This document shows, in pieces, positions 23,293 through 35,436 of a stretch of DNA of 64,000 nt. The stretch's first letter is position 1. Each line of letters begins with the position of its first letter. The DNA comes from Ixodes scapularis. Its lineage: Eukaryota > Arthropoda > Arachnida > Ixodida > Ixodidae. The position numbers and the translations under genes are program-made. The stretch lies in the NCBI RefSeq assembly GCF_016920785.2, contig NW_024609857.1, positions 67,454,252-67,518,251 on the forward strand. Reading direction: 5' to 3'. The notes under the pieces are model-generated. The model ran no database searches. It was not told the DNA's origin and was given only the letters and a program-made list of their open reading frames with translations.

Positions 23293-23801
23293 TAGCGCCA
23301 GTAATTTGAACTAGGCGCTCATCCGCGTCCCGCATGTTGTTCTAGCCTTTTATGCGAGTTTACTCTATCTAATATTTTCTGGAACGGCTACAAAATCAGT
23401 TGTTTATTTCAATAGAACACGTGTATTTTTTTAGTTCGACAAGTTTCCTAATATAGGGCCGATGTGAAGGTCGCCGCCGCAAGGGATTGGCTGCCATCGC
23501 TTGACTAAAAGCAGAAAATGCTCCTCCGGTTGCCAGAGAAACGGACGCTTGCGTAGGGACTAGGTTCCAGATAGGTACCGCCGAGAAAGCGTAGGTACGG
23601 CAGGGGGACAGCGTAGCTACTTCCGCTCTTCGGTGGTTGGCTCTTGACGCCTCTGAAGTGAGTGACAGACGCCAATCTTGCAATGTCGTCACGGCGTCAA
23701 AGACGGCGGTTTCGCGGTGCGCGCCGTTGCTTGGTTACGCTCCTCCTGCCGGTACGTCACTTCTGTTTCTAGTTTCTCGAAAGTCCAACATAGGTCCCCT
23801 G

Positions 23802-25109
23802 GACGCTAAGGGAATACGTCACAGGTTTCTGCTGTGGGAGCTTTTGTCGAAAAATGTTTTACTTGTCACCCATACACAAATGATGCTAGATTTCGCGGCC
23901 TCTGGGATTGTCCTGGGCCTTTCATTACACACTGGTAGGTTTCAGCGTCTGTACGGCTACAAAACGACTCAAATTTCGCAAATAAAAGACGGGCCGTCAA
24001 TTCCTCCCTTCGTGAAATATCAGACGCTTACAATTCAAGCTCGTGTTTGAGTTTGTGGCCCGCGGGACGCGATTTCGAGCAAAAAACCAACTTTTTCTTT
24101 CAGTTCCGCTGTGCGAATGCCTCATCGTAGCAGACGAACTCTCGTCGTCTGCTCTCGCTCCTCGCCTGGGCGAGACATGACGGGATTGTCGGCGCTAGAG
24201 AGCCCAAAGACGACGTACAGCGAGCGGCGTGAACGCTCGCCTCCCCGCGCTGTCTCGTGCTCTCGTGCACCGCCTAGGGATCGCGGGGGATTTTTCGTCA
24301 AAAGTTGCGAAGTTGAGCGCGCGCAGGGAGGAGGAAACTTTGCGGCGTTCTTTTGGTCACTCCCCCCGCTACGTCAAAAAGCGAAGAATGTTTTGCTCCA
24401 CGAGTTTAGCTACCCTGGAGAAATATTAAGCTATAAAATATAAACACAATCGTTCCACCTTATGTGCAAGTGAAGCCGAAGGTATAAGCATGAGCATGTT
24501 GCTCTAAACGGTACCTGCACTGCACGAGCGCGCGTGCTTATCAAGGACGCTGAAAGGCCGGCACTCGCTCTTGTAGCTTCTGCTCCACTCGAAGTAAAAC
24601 TGAAACAGATTTACTTATTCGAAGTAGAAAAATAAGAGAAAAGGACGAAGTTTGCGCATTGCGAGTACATCCTTTTGCGTAGTGCGAGTACAGTGTTGCT
24701 CAAGGCTAGCAAGGCATCTGCACGTTGAATCCCCGCTGTTCTCAAGGAAGGAGACTTCTACTAACGAGATTAAGCTGGCGAGACATCGAATCTATGATTC
24801 GTATCCCTCGTGCCATCAAGCGCCGAAGCTTCCTTTCCGAACGCGGTTTGCTGGATATTTCCAACGTAGAAACGAAACCCTTTAGAAAGCTATCCTGCTT
24901 AAAGAAGGACCTGGCTGTTCTGCATGCGGGCCTCCAAATACCAGCACCCGACAGATCGGCACAGGGTGTTGCCAATCTGGCGAGACGCTTTGCATGGTTC
25001 TTCCTCGACTGGCCTATCCCAACCGTCTGTTCGTACTTGGATGAGCGTTTGGACGGAACTTGTTGGTGTTCTTCAGTTCTGTGAACCTCGTCGTGGGTCA
25101 CATCAACGA
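23802..25109. other. No gene recognised
   Basis: Frames of up to 137 codons occur on both strands, but none shows a conserved motif. There is no obvious tandem repeat. Arg/Ser-rich frames near 24111-24443 follow from GC-rich composition. Confidence 0.4.
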
Positions 25110-27290
25110 GAGGTTCGGCCACCTGGGGTGCTATGTTGCGCTTTTTGGACTCCCAGGAGACTAGGGAGAGGGAACCCTATTGAAAATCGCTCTGATGGGA
25201 CTCCAGGATTTTTTTAAAGGGTGTGAAGGGGACTTCAGGAATTTCTGAGATGTTTGACGGGGGCACCGATATTTCCTGGTGGGTTCACTGGCCCCGTCAG
25301 AGGCTCTCCTGAAATGTCTAAAGTGCCCTTTACAATGCCTTGAAATGTCTGAAAGCCTGTCAAGAACTTCTCTAATGGGGTCGGGAAAACCTTCAGGCTT
25401 CTTGAGATGTCTGTGGGCAACGGCCTAGGTGGAAAAAACACATTTCGCAGAATTAATGAACATAGCTGCTTATTGTACGCTACGGGGAAAAAAATAAGTA
25501 TTTGTAGAATGCCGATCGTGTGTGTGTACGGTCAGATTTTTATTACTGCTCTTCTATCAAATGCGAGTGGGCTCCTGGACCCGTCTGTCACTGCCCGGGT
25601 GTTCGGTCGCCAAAGAGGCCACTGAGGGCGACCGCCCCATGTGGAGAATTGACGAGCCGCGGGCCGAGTGGTGTTGGCCGAGCGGCGTTTTGAGGCGAAC
25701 GCAATCCTGTCCGCTCGAGGCGAAATCCGTGCAACCATGTATATAAAAAAAAAGAAAAAAAACAAAAAAAAAAACAAGCCGAGAGCAGTGCGCGCTTTCC
25801 AGGAACAGGGACGCACGCGGGAGCGACTCGTTCCGGGAACCGGTCGCCTCCACGTGGGACTGTCCCCAAAAAGCAATCGCCTCTCTCCGCCCGGCGATGG
25901 CGAGAGGGTGCAGGGCTGCCAGGCCAGCGGTCGGGGGGAGGAGGGTGGTGTGTGCAAGCGGGGGAGGCCATAACCATTTTCTCTCTGCTCGTGTGCGGTT
26001 CCGGTTATCCCACGAGCCGGGATGTTTGGAGCGGACCAATTTCCTCCAGGAAGGTGAGCATGCATGGTTTTGAGGGCTCGCCCCTTGGTCTGTTTTGATC
26101 CGTGCAATTTCTTTCTTGGTACCGCAGGTGAACCATAGTTCGGCGCAGGCCGCCTTCAGCACCGCTCGAGCGCCATTGTGTTCAGCGCATTCAAGGAGAT
26201 GGTGGCCGGTGTCGGCGTACTCGCTGCAAAGCCTGGCAGTCGGGGTCAGCGTCCCACCGCATGTTGTGCCTGCGCACCGGGATTATGGCACTGTGGGCGT
26301 TGAGACGGTGGATGACGGCCGCTGTCCGGACTTGTTCCTTGCGCCTCTTCGTCCGTCCGACTTGAGACCAGCGAGCAAAAAATACGCCGAAGACGCCGGC
26401 GCGATGTCATCATGGACTAAACCGTGACTGTTCTCGGGATTTCTCAACGGCGGCGGGTGCTGCTTACGAGTTCGTGGTTTTCGAAAAACGTGCTTACTGA
26501 GACTATGTATGTGTCCGTGAGGTGCACCTGCTCGGTTTTAGTAGCTGAACTACCGTACATCAGGAATATACCCAGCGGCATTGTGAGTACTTTGAAAGGT
26601 ATTTTTCTTTGTGATAAGGATGTCAGTTGTCCTTGTTTGATGTGATCTCTTTCGTCTATAGCTCCTTAATTGCGCCGGGTTTGAACAAGCGTTGCTTTTT
26701 ATCACCTTTTTGAGTTATAATATGCACGTAAAACTAAATTTCGGCAATAAAATTTCAATGTTTTGACCTGCATTTTTGTCTATGGTTCAGTCATTTGGGC
26801 GTCTAAAGAGTTGATGGGCTAAAGGGTCTGACGGGTTGAATGGCTGTGGGGCTAAAGGGTTTTTCTATGAGGTATCCTTGAAGGGTTTTTCTGTAGGGTA
26901 TTTTTGAAGGGTTTTGAAGGCCTGTGAGGTCCCATAATCCTTCAAGGCTGACGGGCCCTTTAAACATATTTTCAATAGGGAAGTGACGTCAACGACACAG
27001 CAAACACAGATTGGGTGTTGATTTCGTTTTCTTCTGTCAACATCCAATCTGCATTTGCTCTAGTCGTTGACGTCACTTCCCTCTTCCAAGTCTCCTGGGA
27101 GTCCAAAAAGCGCAACAGAGCCCCCCAGCTCGCTGACATGAACAAACATAGGTGGTTGACCCTGGCGAGACTAGAGCTGTGCTCACAGGTGAGACCCTGC
27201 ATGGTTTGTGTAAATTTCGCGTTTCCATTGTTTCTAGCACAGCTGCTCTGTCTGGTGAAAAGTTGCTTTTTTCTATACGCCAAAGGTGTA
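25110..27290. repeat. Degenerate repeat region bounded by a 27-bp inverted repeat
   Basis: The segment 25137-25163 beginning TTGCGCTTTTTGGACTCCC is exactly inverted at 27089-27115. Inside the left end, 25190-25420 is a degenerate minisatellite of words such as GAAATGTCTG and CTTGAGATGTCTG. Inside the right end, 26800-26960 repeats GGGCTAAAGGG and GAAGGGTTTT words. Between them (25.5-26.4 kb) is GC-rich sequence with long overlapping frames but no recognisable domain. This may be the two ends of one inserted element. Confidence 0.45.
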
Positions 27291-27900
27291 CATGGGCAGT
27301 GTCAGGACAAGTCACGACGAGCGCGTTCGTAATCTATGAGTATTAGTAGGCCACTTTTATGAGCCCTCTTTGCTATACTTTACGCTCTGCGAGAAGCATC
27401 GTCCCCACCGCGCATGCGTGGCCCGCTCTGAGTTGGAGCGTATAGTTAGCAGAGTGAGCGTGCGCTCCGCTTCACAAGTTGTAGAGCGGACTGCCCTCAG
27501 CGTCCTTAGCGTGAATGCTTAGATCTCAAGATGGCTGCACTTACTCAATACGCGTCGATGTTTTTGACTGTGACCTCAGCTTGAAAGAGGTCGAATCAAG
27601 AAGTAAAGCGTACGCCCCGCGCGTAAAAAGTAAACCATTCGATTTGAGTTCTATGTAACACAAAACAGCATAATCAAACGAAGTGAACGAGTATCACTTT
27701 GCAACCAGCACGGCGTCGGTAAAGTCGTCGCGTTTTGTGGACGTCCTATGGCTATGCAGTCAGATGTACGGGTGCGCGTGCTTGAACGCCGATTATATGT
27801 GTGCATGCGCCCTCCTGTCGAAAATGCCACTGAAAGCTGACCACGAGCCTAGCGCTCGCAAGCTGCACCAAAGAAACCATCCCCCCTCTCAGCTTTATTA

Positions 27901-28474
27901 GAGCGCAGCTTTTAGGGGCCCGTTCCCGGCTTGAGCGGCGTCGGCGTAACCAAGGTCATCCCAAGGTCACGTGACCCCTCCCAAGGCCATCTCAAGGTCA
28001 CGTGACCCCTCGAGGTCACGTGACCCCTCCCAAGGTCATCTCAAGGTCACGTGACCCTTTGAAGGTCACGTGGTCTCCTCCCAAGGTCACGTGACCCCCG
28101 AGGTCACGTGACCCCTCTCAAGGTCACGTGACCCCAAGGGGACCCCCCAGGTCACGCGACCCCTCTGAGGTCACGTGACCCCCTGAGGTCACGTGGGGGT
28201 CACCTTGGGGTCACGTGACCTTGAGGTGACCCCCATGTGACACCCAAGGTCACGTGACCCACAGGTCACGCCTCCCCGAGGTCACGTGGCCCCCCTCCCC
28301 GAAGTCACGTGACACCCCCCCCCCGAGGTCAGGTGACCCCCCCCGGAGCATATTAAAGAATGAGGGGAGGAGAAGGAGGAGGGGTCTACCCTCCCCTCAG
28401 TACCCTTCACTCCTCCTCCTCAAGAGCTGCGCTCCAATTCGGCGTTACAGGGATTTGTAAACGGCTTTCACTTT
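27901..28474. repeat. Composite palindrome minisatellite, unit 1
   Basis: The unit begins AGAGCGCAGCTTTTAGGGGC and ends with CTCAAGAGCTGCGCTCCAAT and GTAAACGGCTTTCACTTTT; the two ends contain inverted 14-bp words (GAGCGCAGCT / AGCTGCGCTC). Between them is an array of ~14 CACGTG sites, mostly in the context GGTCACGTGACC. GGTCACGTGACC is a perfect palindrome containing an E-box (CACGTG). No gene is seen; frames across the array are repeat translations. Confidence 0.9.
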
Positions 28475-29560
28475 TAGAGCGCAGCTCTTAGGGGCCCGTT
28501 CCCGGCTTGAGCGGCGTCGGCGTCGCCGTTGGCGTCGCCGTCGTCGTCGGCGTAACCAAGGTTATCCCAAGGTCACGTGGCCCCCAAGGTCATCCCAAGG
28601 TCACCCCAAGGTCACGTGACCCCCTGAAGTCACGTGACCCCCCGAGGTCACGTGACCCCCCCGGTCACGTGACACCCCCAGGTCACGTGACCACCCCCAG
28701 GGTCACGTGACCACCGCCGAGGTCACGTGACCTCGCCGATGACGTCATCGTCACTTATGACGTCACCGGCATCCGCATCGTCATCGTCATCAGTGATGAT
28801 GACGATGACGATGCGGATGGCGGTGAGGCCATCAGTGACGTCACTGATGACGTCATCAGTGATGATGACGATGACGATGCGGATGCCGGTGACGTCATCA
28901 GTGACGTCACTGGTGACGTCAGCAGTGATGATGACGATGACGATGCGGATGCCGGTGAGGTCATCTGTGACGTCACTGATGACGTCATCAGTGATGATGA
29001 CGATGACGATGCAGATGCCGGTGACGTCATCAGTGACGTCACTGGTGACGTCAGCAGTGATGATGACGATGACGATGCGGATGCTGGTGAGGTCATCAGT
29101 GACGTCACTGATGACCTCATCAGTGATGATGACGATGACGATGCGGATGCCGGTGACGTCATCAGTGACGATGACGTCATTGGGGAGGTCACGTGACCTC
29201 GGCGGGGGTCACGTGACCTGGGGGTGTCACGTGACTTCGGGGGCATCCGCATCGTCATCGTCATCATCACAGATGACGTCATCAGTGACGTCACTGATGA
29301 CGTCACCGACATCCGCATCGTCATCGTCATCATCGCTGATGACGTCATCGGAGTCCTCATCGTCATCGATGACGTCATCAGTGACGTCACTGATGACATC
29401 ATCGGCATCGTCACGTGACCCCCCAAGGTCACGTGACCCCCCCCCCCCCCCCCAGGTCACTTCACCCCCCCAGTAATCTTCCCTCCTCCTCCTCAAGAGC
29501 TGCGCTCTAATTCGGTGTTACAGGGAGTTGTAAACGGCTTTCACTTTTTTTATTCACACT
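28475..29560. repeat. Composite palindrome minisatellite, unit 2, with 132-bp higher-order repeat
   Basis: The unit has the same ends as unit 1 (AGAGCGCAGCTCTTAGGGGC at the start; CTCAAGAGCTGCGCTCTAAT and GTAAACGGCTTTCACTTTT at the end). It holds E-box palindromes (28576-28735), then six 66-bp units (from 28791, 28857, 28923, 28989, 29055 and 29121). These alternate between two variants (GGTGAGGTCAT versus GGTGACGTCAT), giving a 132-bp higher-order period. Each unit holds several TGACGTCA or TGACGTCAC cAMP-response-element palindromes. After a short E-box block (29187-29235) the pattern returns in inverted orientation (29238-29405). Because 66 is a multiple of three, long frames open on both strands (28727-29476 and 28755-29432); I do not regard them as genes. 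Confidence 0.92.
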
Positions 29561-29814
29561 CGCTCGCAACTTTTGAATTGTTTAACTTTCCTCAAGAAAT
29601 GTTTGCATTGGATTTCCTTGGTAGATTTAGAAAATAATAGAAACTTGAATGCAGCCTTTTTAAAAGTGCAACCCATGGTACCGCTAGTCTCCGAGGTCGC
29701 CTTATTTTGGCAAAGTGTCTAGGGAGCAAGAGAGCTACGTCATTGTTTGTCGCGGATGCGAGTCAAAATGTATTAGACACGAATGCTGCGTCAATACTGA
29801 ATATGAAATGGGTT
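29561..29814. other. No gene recognised
   Basis: AT-rich spacer between the composite array and the next MITE; no motif or repeat is seen. Confidence 0.4.
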
Positions 29815-30083
29815 CTATACTTCGTTTCAGCTTCGGTCCGAGCGCGGCCGATGTTATGAGCCGAAAGGCTAATCAAAGAGCGCAAAAAGCGGCGCGTCAT
29901 GACGTGCTCTCTGCGCTTGATAAGGCTAGCCGGCGGGGGAGCACGCACAGAGAGACAGCGAATACCGGCTGGTCCTATCAACTGCAGAGACCCCGCCATG
30001 ACGTTGTGCCTCCTTCGCTGTTTGATTGGCCCTTCGGCTCATAACTTCGGCCGCGCTCGGACCGAAGCTGAAACGAAGTATAG
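29815..30083. mobile_element. MITE with ~65-bp terminal inverted repeats
   Basis: CTATACTTCGTTTCAGCTTC (from 29815) and the following GGTCCGAGCGCGGCC segment are repeated in reverse complement at the right end (to 30083, GAAACGAAGTATAG). A central region of ~140 bp separates the arms. There is no coding capacity; the mirrored frames on the two strands reflect the palindrome. A clear duplication was not found. Confidence 0.85.
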
Positions 30084-30390
30084 TCACAAGTCTCGCACTA
30101 AAAGCGATGCCCAAAATATGGCGGCCGAATATGTTACCCGGTGGTGTTTTGAAAAGAGTTACCAATAACGGTCGAAAGAATATTCCACGTCAATTTTTTG
30201 TCTGGTGAAAACCAGTCAGGCATAAACAATGCAAAATTGAGCAAACACAACCCTGGACTTCTAAGCAGTAGTGGTAGATTAGAACAGATTTCAGAAGTTT
30301 CGTTTTGAATTCCGGCGTAGCGGGCCTCGCATGCACAGTTTGACGGCCTCAAACTTAGCAGAATTAAGGACCTTAGCAGAATTAAGGAAC

Positions 30391-30462
<72 letters not shown>

Positions 30463-32300
30463 TTACGATACCCAGTTTTTTACAACCCTACAATGAAAAT
30501 ACGCTTTATCTTAGAGGAGTAACAAGTCCCATATCACATGTTTTGGTAGTGTTTAAATACTGCCGTGTTGTAAGAGTGTTTTTCTTTGTCTTTTTTATTA
30601 GGCCGTCAAGGACAAGGGAACACCCCTGAACAACTGTTGGGGTTTTGTTGACCGCACAGCATGCCCATATGCCGTCCATCAAAAAAATTAGAAGAAGACC
30701 ACAAGAGGGTGCTCGTCGTGAAGCACCAGGCAGTGATGTGCGCAGACGGCATAATTTGACGGCTGGACGAAACCTACAAAGACCATGGGCATGTTTTTGT
30801 TTGTTTAATATTAGAATGCATAAAATTATCACAGTAAATCATGTTCAAGCTTTTGTAGTGAGCGAAATACCTGTCCAACTGGGCTGAAAGGCATCTAGCA
30901 ATATTTTAATAAAAAAACGTTTACTAACGACTCCCATTTTACTTCTCAGATGTGCGTGTGAATATTGCATCTAACCAAATTACAGTGTTACTGTTGAATT
31001 CAGCATTGTAAGAGTAGACTATGTTGCGTGGCCTTCTATTGCAAGAAAAGACCGTAGCACAAGTGAGGCAGAAACTGGGCAGGAGCTTAAGCTGAAAAAC
31101 GCACTTTCATAAACACACAAAAGAAATAAAAAGAAGTGTATAGTCAAGCAAAATGGTTTCATGTCACCCCCCAAGGCAGATACATACACTGCGCTCCACT
31201 GCTAATACGAACACGAAAAGAATCGCTTTTATGTGAAGTTTATTTCTTTGACAGCTATTGAAAAAACTGAAACTTTGTCGCTCAGATTAGTGCCCCGAAC
31301 GAGCGCTTTATTCCACACCAATAGGCAAATGTCAGCCCCTCGAATTTAAGATGAAAAATGAAAACAGGATATTGAATGCTTCCGCTAACAGTGTCGCACA
31401 GTGTACATAAACACCAAGGCACCATATCACACAAACCGAAGCATACGAAGAAGAAAAGACTCATTTCATAGGGAAAAAAAAGTAGAGATATAAATGGAGC
31501 ACTCGCTTTCGCTAATTTTCACTGTCTTGCTGCCTGAAATAGCCAAACAAAATATCTGTCCGTTTGCCGACTGCTTTAGTCTTTGGTCTTTAACCTTTAA
31601 GTTCTGGCTCTGGAGAGCCGCGGCACCGCGGAAAGCAGCAGCCCGTACCACCGAGGCCCGCGGTGCCGCGTCTAGGGAACATGGTAATGTGATGAGTATA
31701 TACGTGCAAGATGACGACGACATGGGTTGTTGGTATTGGGGAGGGTGGCAGTCCGATTCGCAGAAGTCCAGACTTCGTGGAGGCGGGTTGGGCGGGTGAG
31801 CAGCGAGCTATGAGGATCTTGCACGCCGTTCGATCAGTGCATGAAGGAGCACCAGGAACATAATGGCGCTATTGCTCACTGGGGTCCACTGGGGTCAAAG
31901 AATCATGCTCCAAGGAGGTAGTCCAGCCGAAGTAGAAGCTGCCGCCTCCGGGGAACCGAGGCCCAGGGCTCAGATTGAGACACCGCCGTCGCCCGGTGTG
32001 TCATGCTCTCGCATAGAAAAATCCAGCCCGCTGGCTTAGACAAGGCAGCACCTGTTCACACCATTCAGGGGCCGTGAAAGGATTGCGGCCAGCAATTTCT
32101 CGAAGCAGCCAGAGGTTCTTGACCACCGTGAAACGTTTCCTGGAGGACGCCTTTTCAAACAAAATCTGCGCAGCTCCTTAGTGCAGCGAGGTTCATAAGG
32201 GTCAAGCGCGCTCCCAAGCATGATTTCAAATAGCGAGCACCCACCTTTCCAGAAGAGCACCATCTAGTGGACCTTTACTGAGAGTGGAACGTACTTCTTA
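30084..32300. other. No gene recognised; AT microsatellite inside
   Basis: An uninterrupted (AT)n microsatellite spans about 30391-30457. The rest contains only short frames without recognisable motifs. The 101-codon frame at 31494 does not match anything I know. Confidence 0.5.
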
Positions 32301-32430
32301 AAATGGCGACGATAGCGGAGCTGACGCTCCACGCTCAAATCCCAGAGCGGGTCGCGCGTGCGCGATGGCGACTCGGCTTTCCATAGAGCGGAGCGGGAAA
32401 CCGAAAACGGTCTACTAAAACTCTCTAATG
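32301..32430. repeat. Dispersed repeat, inverted copy of 5346-5480
   Basis: It ends with CGGTCTACTAAAACTCTCTA (inverted relative to TAGAGAGTTTTAGTAGACCG at 5350) and carries the same GC-rich inner segment. No coding content is seen. Confidence 0.55.
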
Positions 32431-32479
32431 TCCGGTCACAAATGGCCTAACCCACCTAAAGGTAGAAAGGGAGACGCTT

Positions 32480-32770
32480 CTGGTCAAGAGATCCAACGAG
32501 TCAAAAGATCCAACGAGTCAAAAGGTCCAATAATGGATCTCTTGACTCGTTGGATCTTTTGACTCGCCAGATCCGAGTCAAAAGATCCAATGTGGGTCAA
32601 GAGATCCAACGAGCCAAGAGATCCAACGAGTCAAAAGATCCACGGCGAGTCAAGAGGTCCAACGAGTCAAAAGGTCCAACGAGTCAGAAGGTCCAATAAT
32701 GAATCTTTACGCGTTGGATCACTTGACTCGGCAGACACGAGTCAAGAGATCCATTGTAAGTCGAGAGCTA
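32480..32770. repeat. GTCAAAAGGTCCAACGA minisatellite, copy 1
   Basis: Degenerate 17/18-bp units of the form AACGAGTCAAAAGGTCC occur in direct and inverted orientation (GGATCTCTTGACTCGTTGG is the inverted form at 32537-32556). The arrangement AGTCAAAAGGTCCAATAATGG followed by inverted units recurs at 35461-35520. Ser/Lys/Arg-rich frames such as the one at 32590 are repeat translations. Confidence 0.85.
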
Positions 32771-34640
32771 CAATTAACCGAGAACTGCCGCTTAATATTG
32801 CAAAGGGGTCACAAAACGCCCCTCACCACTCATGCCCTAGTAGCGGGGAGGCGTTGCACAATAAAGGTCCGTAAATGTGGTAGTAAATGTAACGTAAGGT
32901 CCGATGACGCCATAAAACTTTGCGTAAAAAAAAATCAAGAATATCAGGCTTTTGACGCGTCTCTTCACGTTTCCACGACAACATCTGAAAAAATTAGCCT
33001 CAAATCGAGCAGACACTTACTGAGCTTGCTAACTTAATACACTTTCAACCAGTTCGCGTCACGCGCGTAGTTTTGCAGGATGGAAAATAGTCCCCTTTCG
33101 TCTTCGCGATTTCTCCGCGCACTCGCGACATTTAGAAAACTCAAAGCGTGCTTTCTGTTTTTCCTTTTTTTCTACTAACCGAAAGTTAAGCGAAAGTGAC
33201 ACGCACCAGATTCTTTGAACATTAAAATCATTCCACGGCCCCTTTGAAGGGGTCACGAAACGTTATCGGGTTGGAACGTTCCTGACCTTGCCGGTTCGTA
33301 CTGGTCCCAGCCTGGCACAAGTATGCTCGCACAGACCACCATTGATTCAGATACTTCTCTGTCGTGGGGAAATTGTGAAATTATGAAGATAAAAGGGCAC
33401 TACTTCTTTCAGTCTTGCCTTTGCAAAGCTGGATGACGTGATTGTGGAATCGAAACCACTTGACTGACGACACTCGAGCGCGGCTCATGCATGGATTGGA
33501 CACGAGAACTGCGTGAGTACTCAACCTAGCTCGTAACAATGAATGCCTCGGCGGACGCTCGGGTTGTGGCTCGTGTCCAACCACTGCGGTGATGAGGATA
33601 GCTGAACTCTAACAATGCCCGGAGCTCAGCACGCGTTTTCTACTTTGTCAACCCCAGCACGTGGGCATGATTAACGTTGAAGGTATAGAATAGGCACCAT
33701 GCCACCTGGCCGCTTGTTCTGGCTCCGAGTTGAGGGGATAAACGATGCTCATATTTCTCGAATTTTATTGGCGACTGCCATTGCCTAGGAAAAACTGCTA
33801 AGGCAAGTTTATTCAGTTATTAACGTTAGGAAGCGATTCTAAGTAGTATTAAGCAAAAGTAGAAAAATTGTTAGATTTTTCTACTTCGAAGAGAAACATC
33901 TCTTCAAAGTGACCTTAGATGGCCACTTCGAAGAAAGTAACTCTCAATAATTCACCGGTTCTTTTCGTGCAGGTAAGATATCGAACTTGGCCAATGGGAA
34001 GGCAATATGACGAAAAATAATTTAAAATAATATTTTCAAAAATATATATATATATATATGTATTTTTTTAAGGCGGGTTGATATTATGGTAAACTTTTCC
34101 CTTCTAATAAACTTTCAGGTTCGATATAACATATATAGAAATTTAAATTAGCATTTGATAAGCGGTTGCAGTAATGGATCATGGGATGCAAGGTTTCAAA
34201 TATGTCGCGAAAATATGGAAGGTACAATGTTGTTTTTTCCTCGGCTTTATTACGTGCGAATAAAATATTTCAGTTTGAACGGACAAAATTGACTAGGTGC
34301 CGTATATGAAAAGGAGAAGTAATATATGATTTACGTGTTTATGCAAACCAAAAAAATAAATAAAATAATATATATGCACGTACTATCGCGATACATCGAA
34401 AGACGAATAAAATTGTGCATTTCTTTTGATCAATGCTGCTCAACCTGGACACGAGCCAGTGAAGCGTGTGCATGCACAGCAAGACAAGGGGTACTAGGGT
34501 TTTTATTCTACTCTAAAATGCCTCGAACACAAAAGTGTTCAAGGCGTCGCGCGGAGCGAGATGCCCCATGATGCTCTCGGCTTCTAGCAAGGCTGCGGTG
34601 AATCCTTAGGTGAAAAGGAGTATAGCCCGGGGTCTTTAGG
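32771..34640. other. No gene recognised
   Basis: Mixed AT-rich sequence with poly-A/T and (TA)n runs near 34042. A possible SINE-related segment (GATTGGACACGAG) lies near 33490 and recurs near 62534. I cannot support any gene. Confidence 0.4.
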
Positions 34641-34659
34641 TGCACCACGCAGTAGTGGT

Positions 34660-34740
34660 TATACGATCGCACGCCGATGCTGGTTCTCCGTACAGCATGG
34701 TGCCAGTCAGCAGTCATGCTGTACTGACCGGCAAGATACT
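34660..34740 (+). repeat. SINE tail fragment
   Basis: CAGTCAGCAGTCATGCTGTACTGACC-like sequence parallels the SINE tails at 1725 (AGGCTAGCAGTCGTACTGCA) and 62770 (AGGCTAGCAGTCATACCGTA). The tRNA-like head is not present. Confidence 0.4.
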
Positions 34741-35436
34741 GCTACATGTTGACCCTCTGGATGGCTGCCAAACATTATGCTGTCCAAATGATTCACATAA
34801 CTCTCCCTCCCAGTTCAGCTCATGCTGCGTATAAGACCAACGCGCTGTTTCCATACAAGCCCTCACGAGCTGTGGGGAAAGGCGCAGTTTCTGCACGAGA
34901 TGTGGGTACTGCACGTGCGCAGGAGTGCGTCAAGTGGACCGTTTGTGTGTGCGCAAACGCAATACCAATAGCTAGCGCCACCGCAGTGGCGGGACGTCAG
35001 CACTGCGTGTTGGTCCATACGTGCCTCGTAATTCAGTCACCGATTTACTGTTCGTTGATTTCTAAATTCGAGAAACAATCTGCGTCCCTACGACCGTGTA
35101 GCGTGCATAACTCTCGGGAAATTCCTGAGTTAGTCAAGCATACCGCACGAATAAATGGGTTGGCCACCAGCCGATTGAAATGGAAAATGCACAACGCCGT
35201 GACACAGCCAGCCATTCAGGATCCTGAAACTTTTCATCCCTGAGGCCACTGTATCCTCTTCTCTTAACTCCCTCTTTTTTATTGCTTTGTTAATAGTCGC
35301 GGGATCCGACCCCGCTGCAGTGCAGTGACCGTCACGCCCCTCTTTGCCATTCGAAAGTCGTCATTCATTGTAGTTTTGCTTTTCTTTCTTTCCTGTTTTT
35401 CTTCAAAGTCCTTCCTCCCCTTTCCCGGTGATCGGG

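Larger units (their letters stand above)
18517..23801 (+). mobile_element. PIF/Harbinger element, degraded, CTG duplication
   Basis: GGGACCTATGTTGGAC (from 18520) is matched exactly in inverted orientation by GTCCAACATAGGTCCC (to 23798). The flanks are CTG at 18517-18519 and 23799-23801. It contains a broken transposase (+, 18740-21589), a convergent transposase fragment (-, 21850-22040), an inverted-repeat block (22623-22756) and a SANT-like exon (-, 23059-23292), so it is organised like, but inverted relative to, the element at 13313-18325. Confidence 0.85.

Noticed and set aside
18395..23389. A second Harbinger-like pair of ends (GCCGTTCC at 18395 and GGAACGGC at 23382-23389)
   Set aside because: The pair overlaps, without nesting, the better supported 18520-23798 element, and no duplication could be assigned.
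25532..26162. Overlapping minus-strand frames of 191 and 201 codons
   Set aside because: No recognisable domain; they cross an A/T homopolymer run and GC-rich repeat-like sequence.
28727..29476. Long open frames on both strands (249 and 225 codons) over the 66-bp repeat
   Set aside because: The period is a multiple of three and the motif is near self-complementary, so both strands stay open by construction. The products are simple Met/Thr/Ser repeats with no start or splice context.
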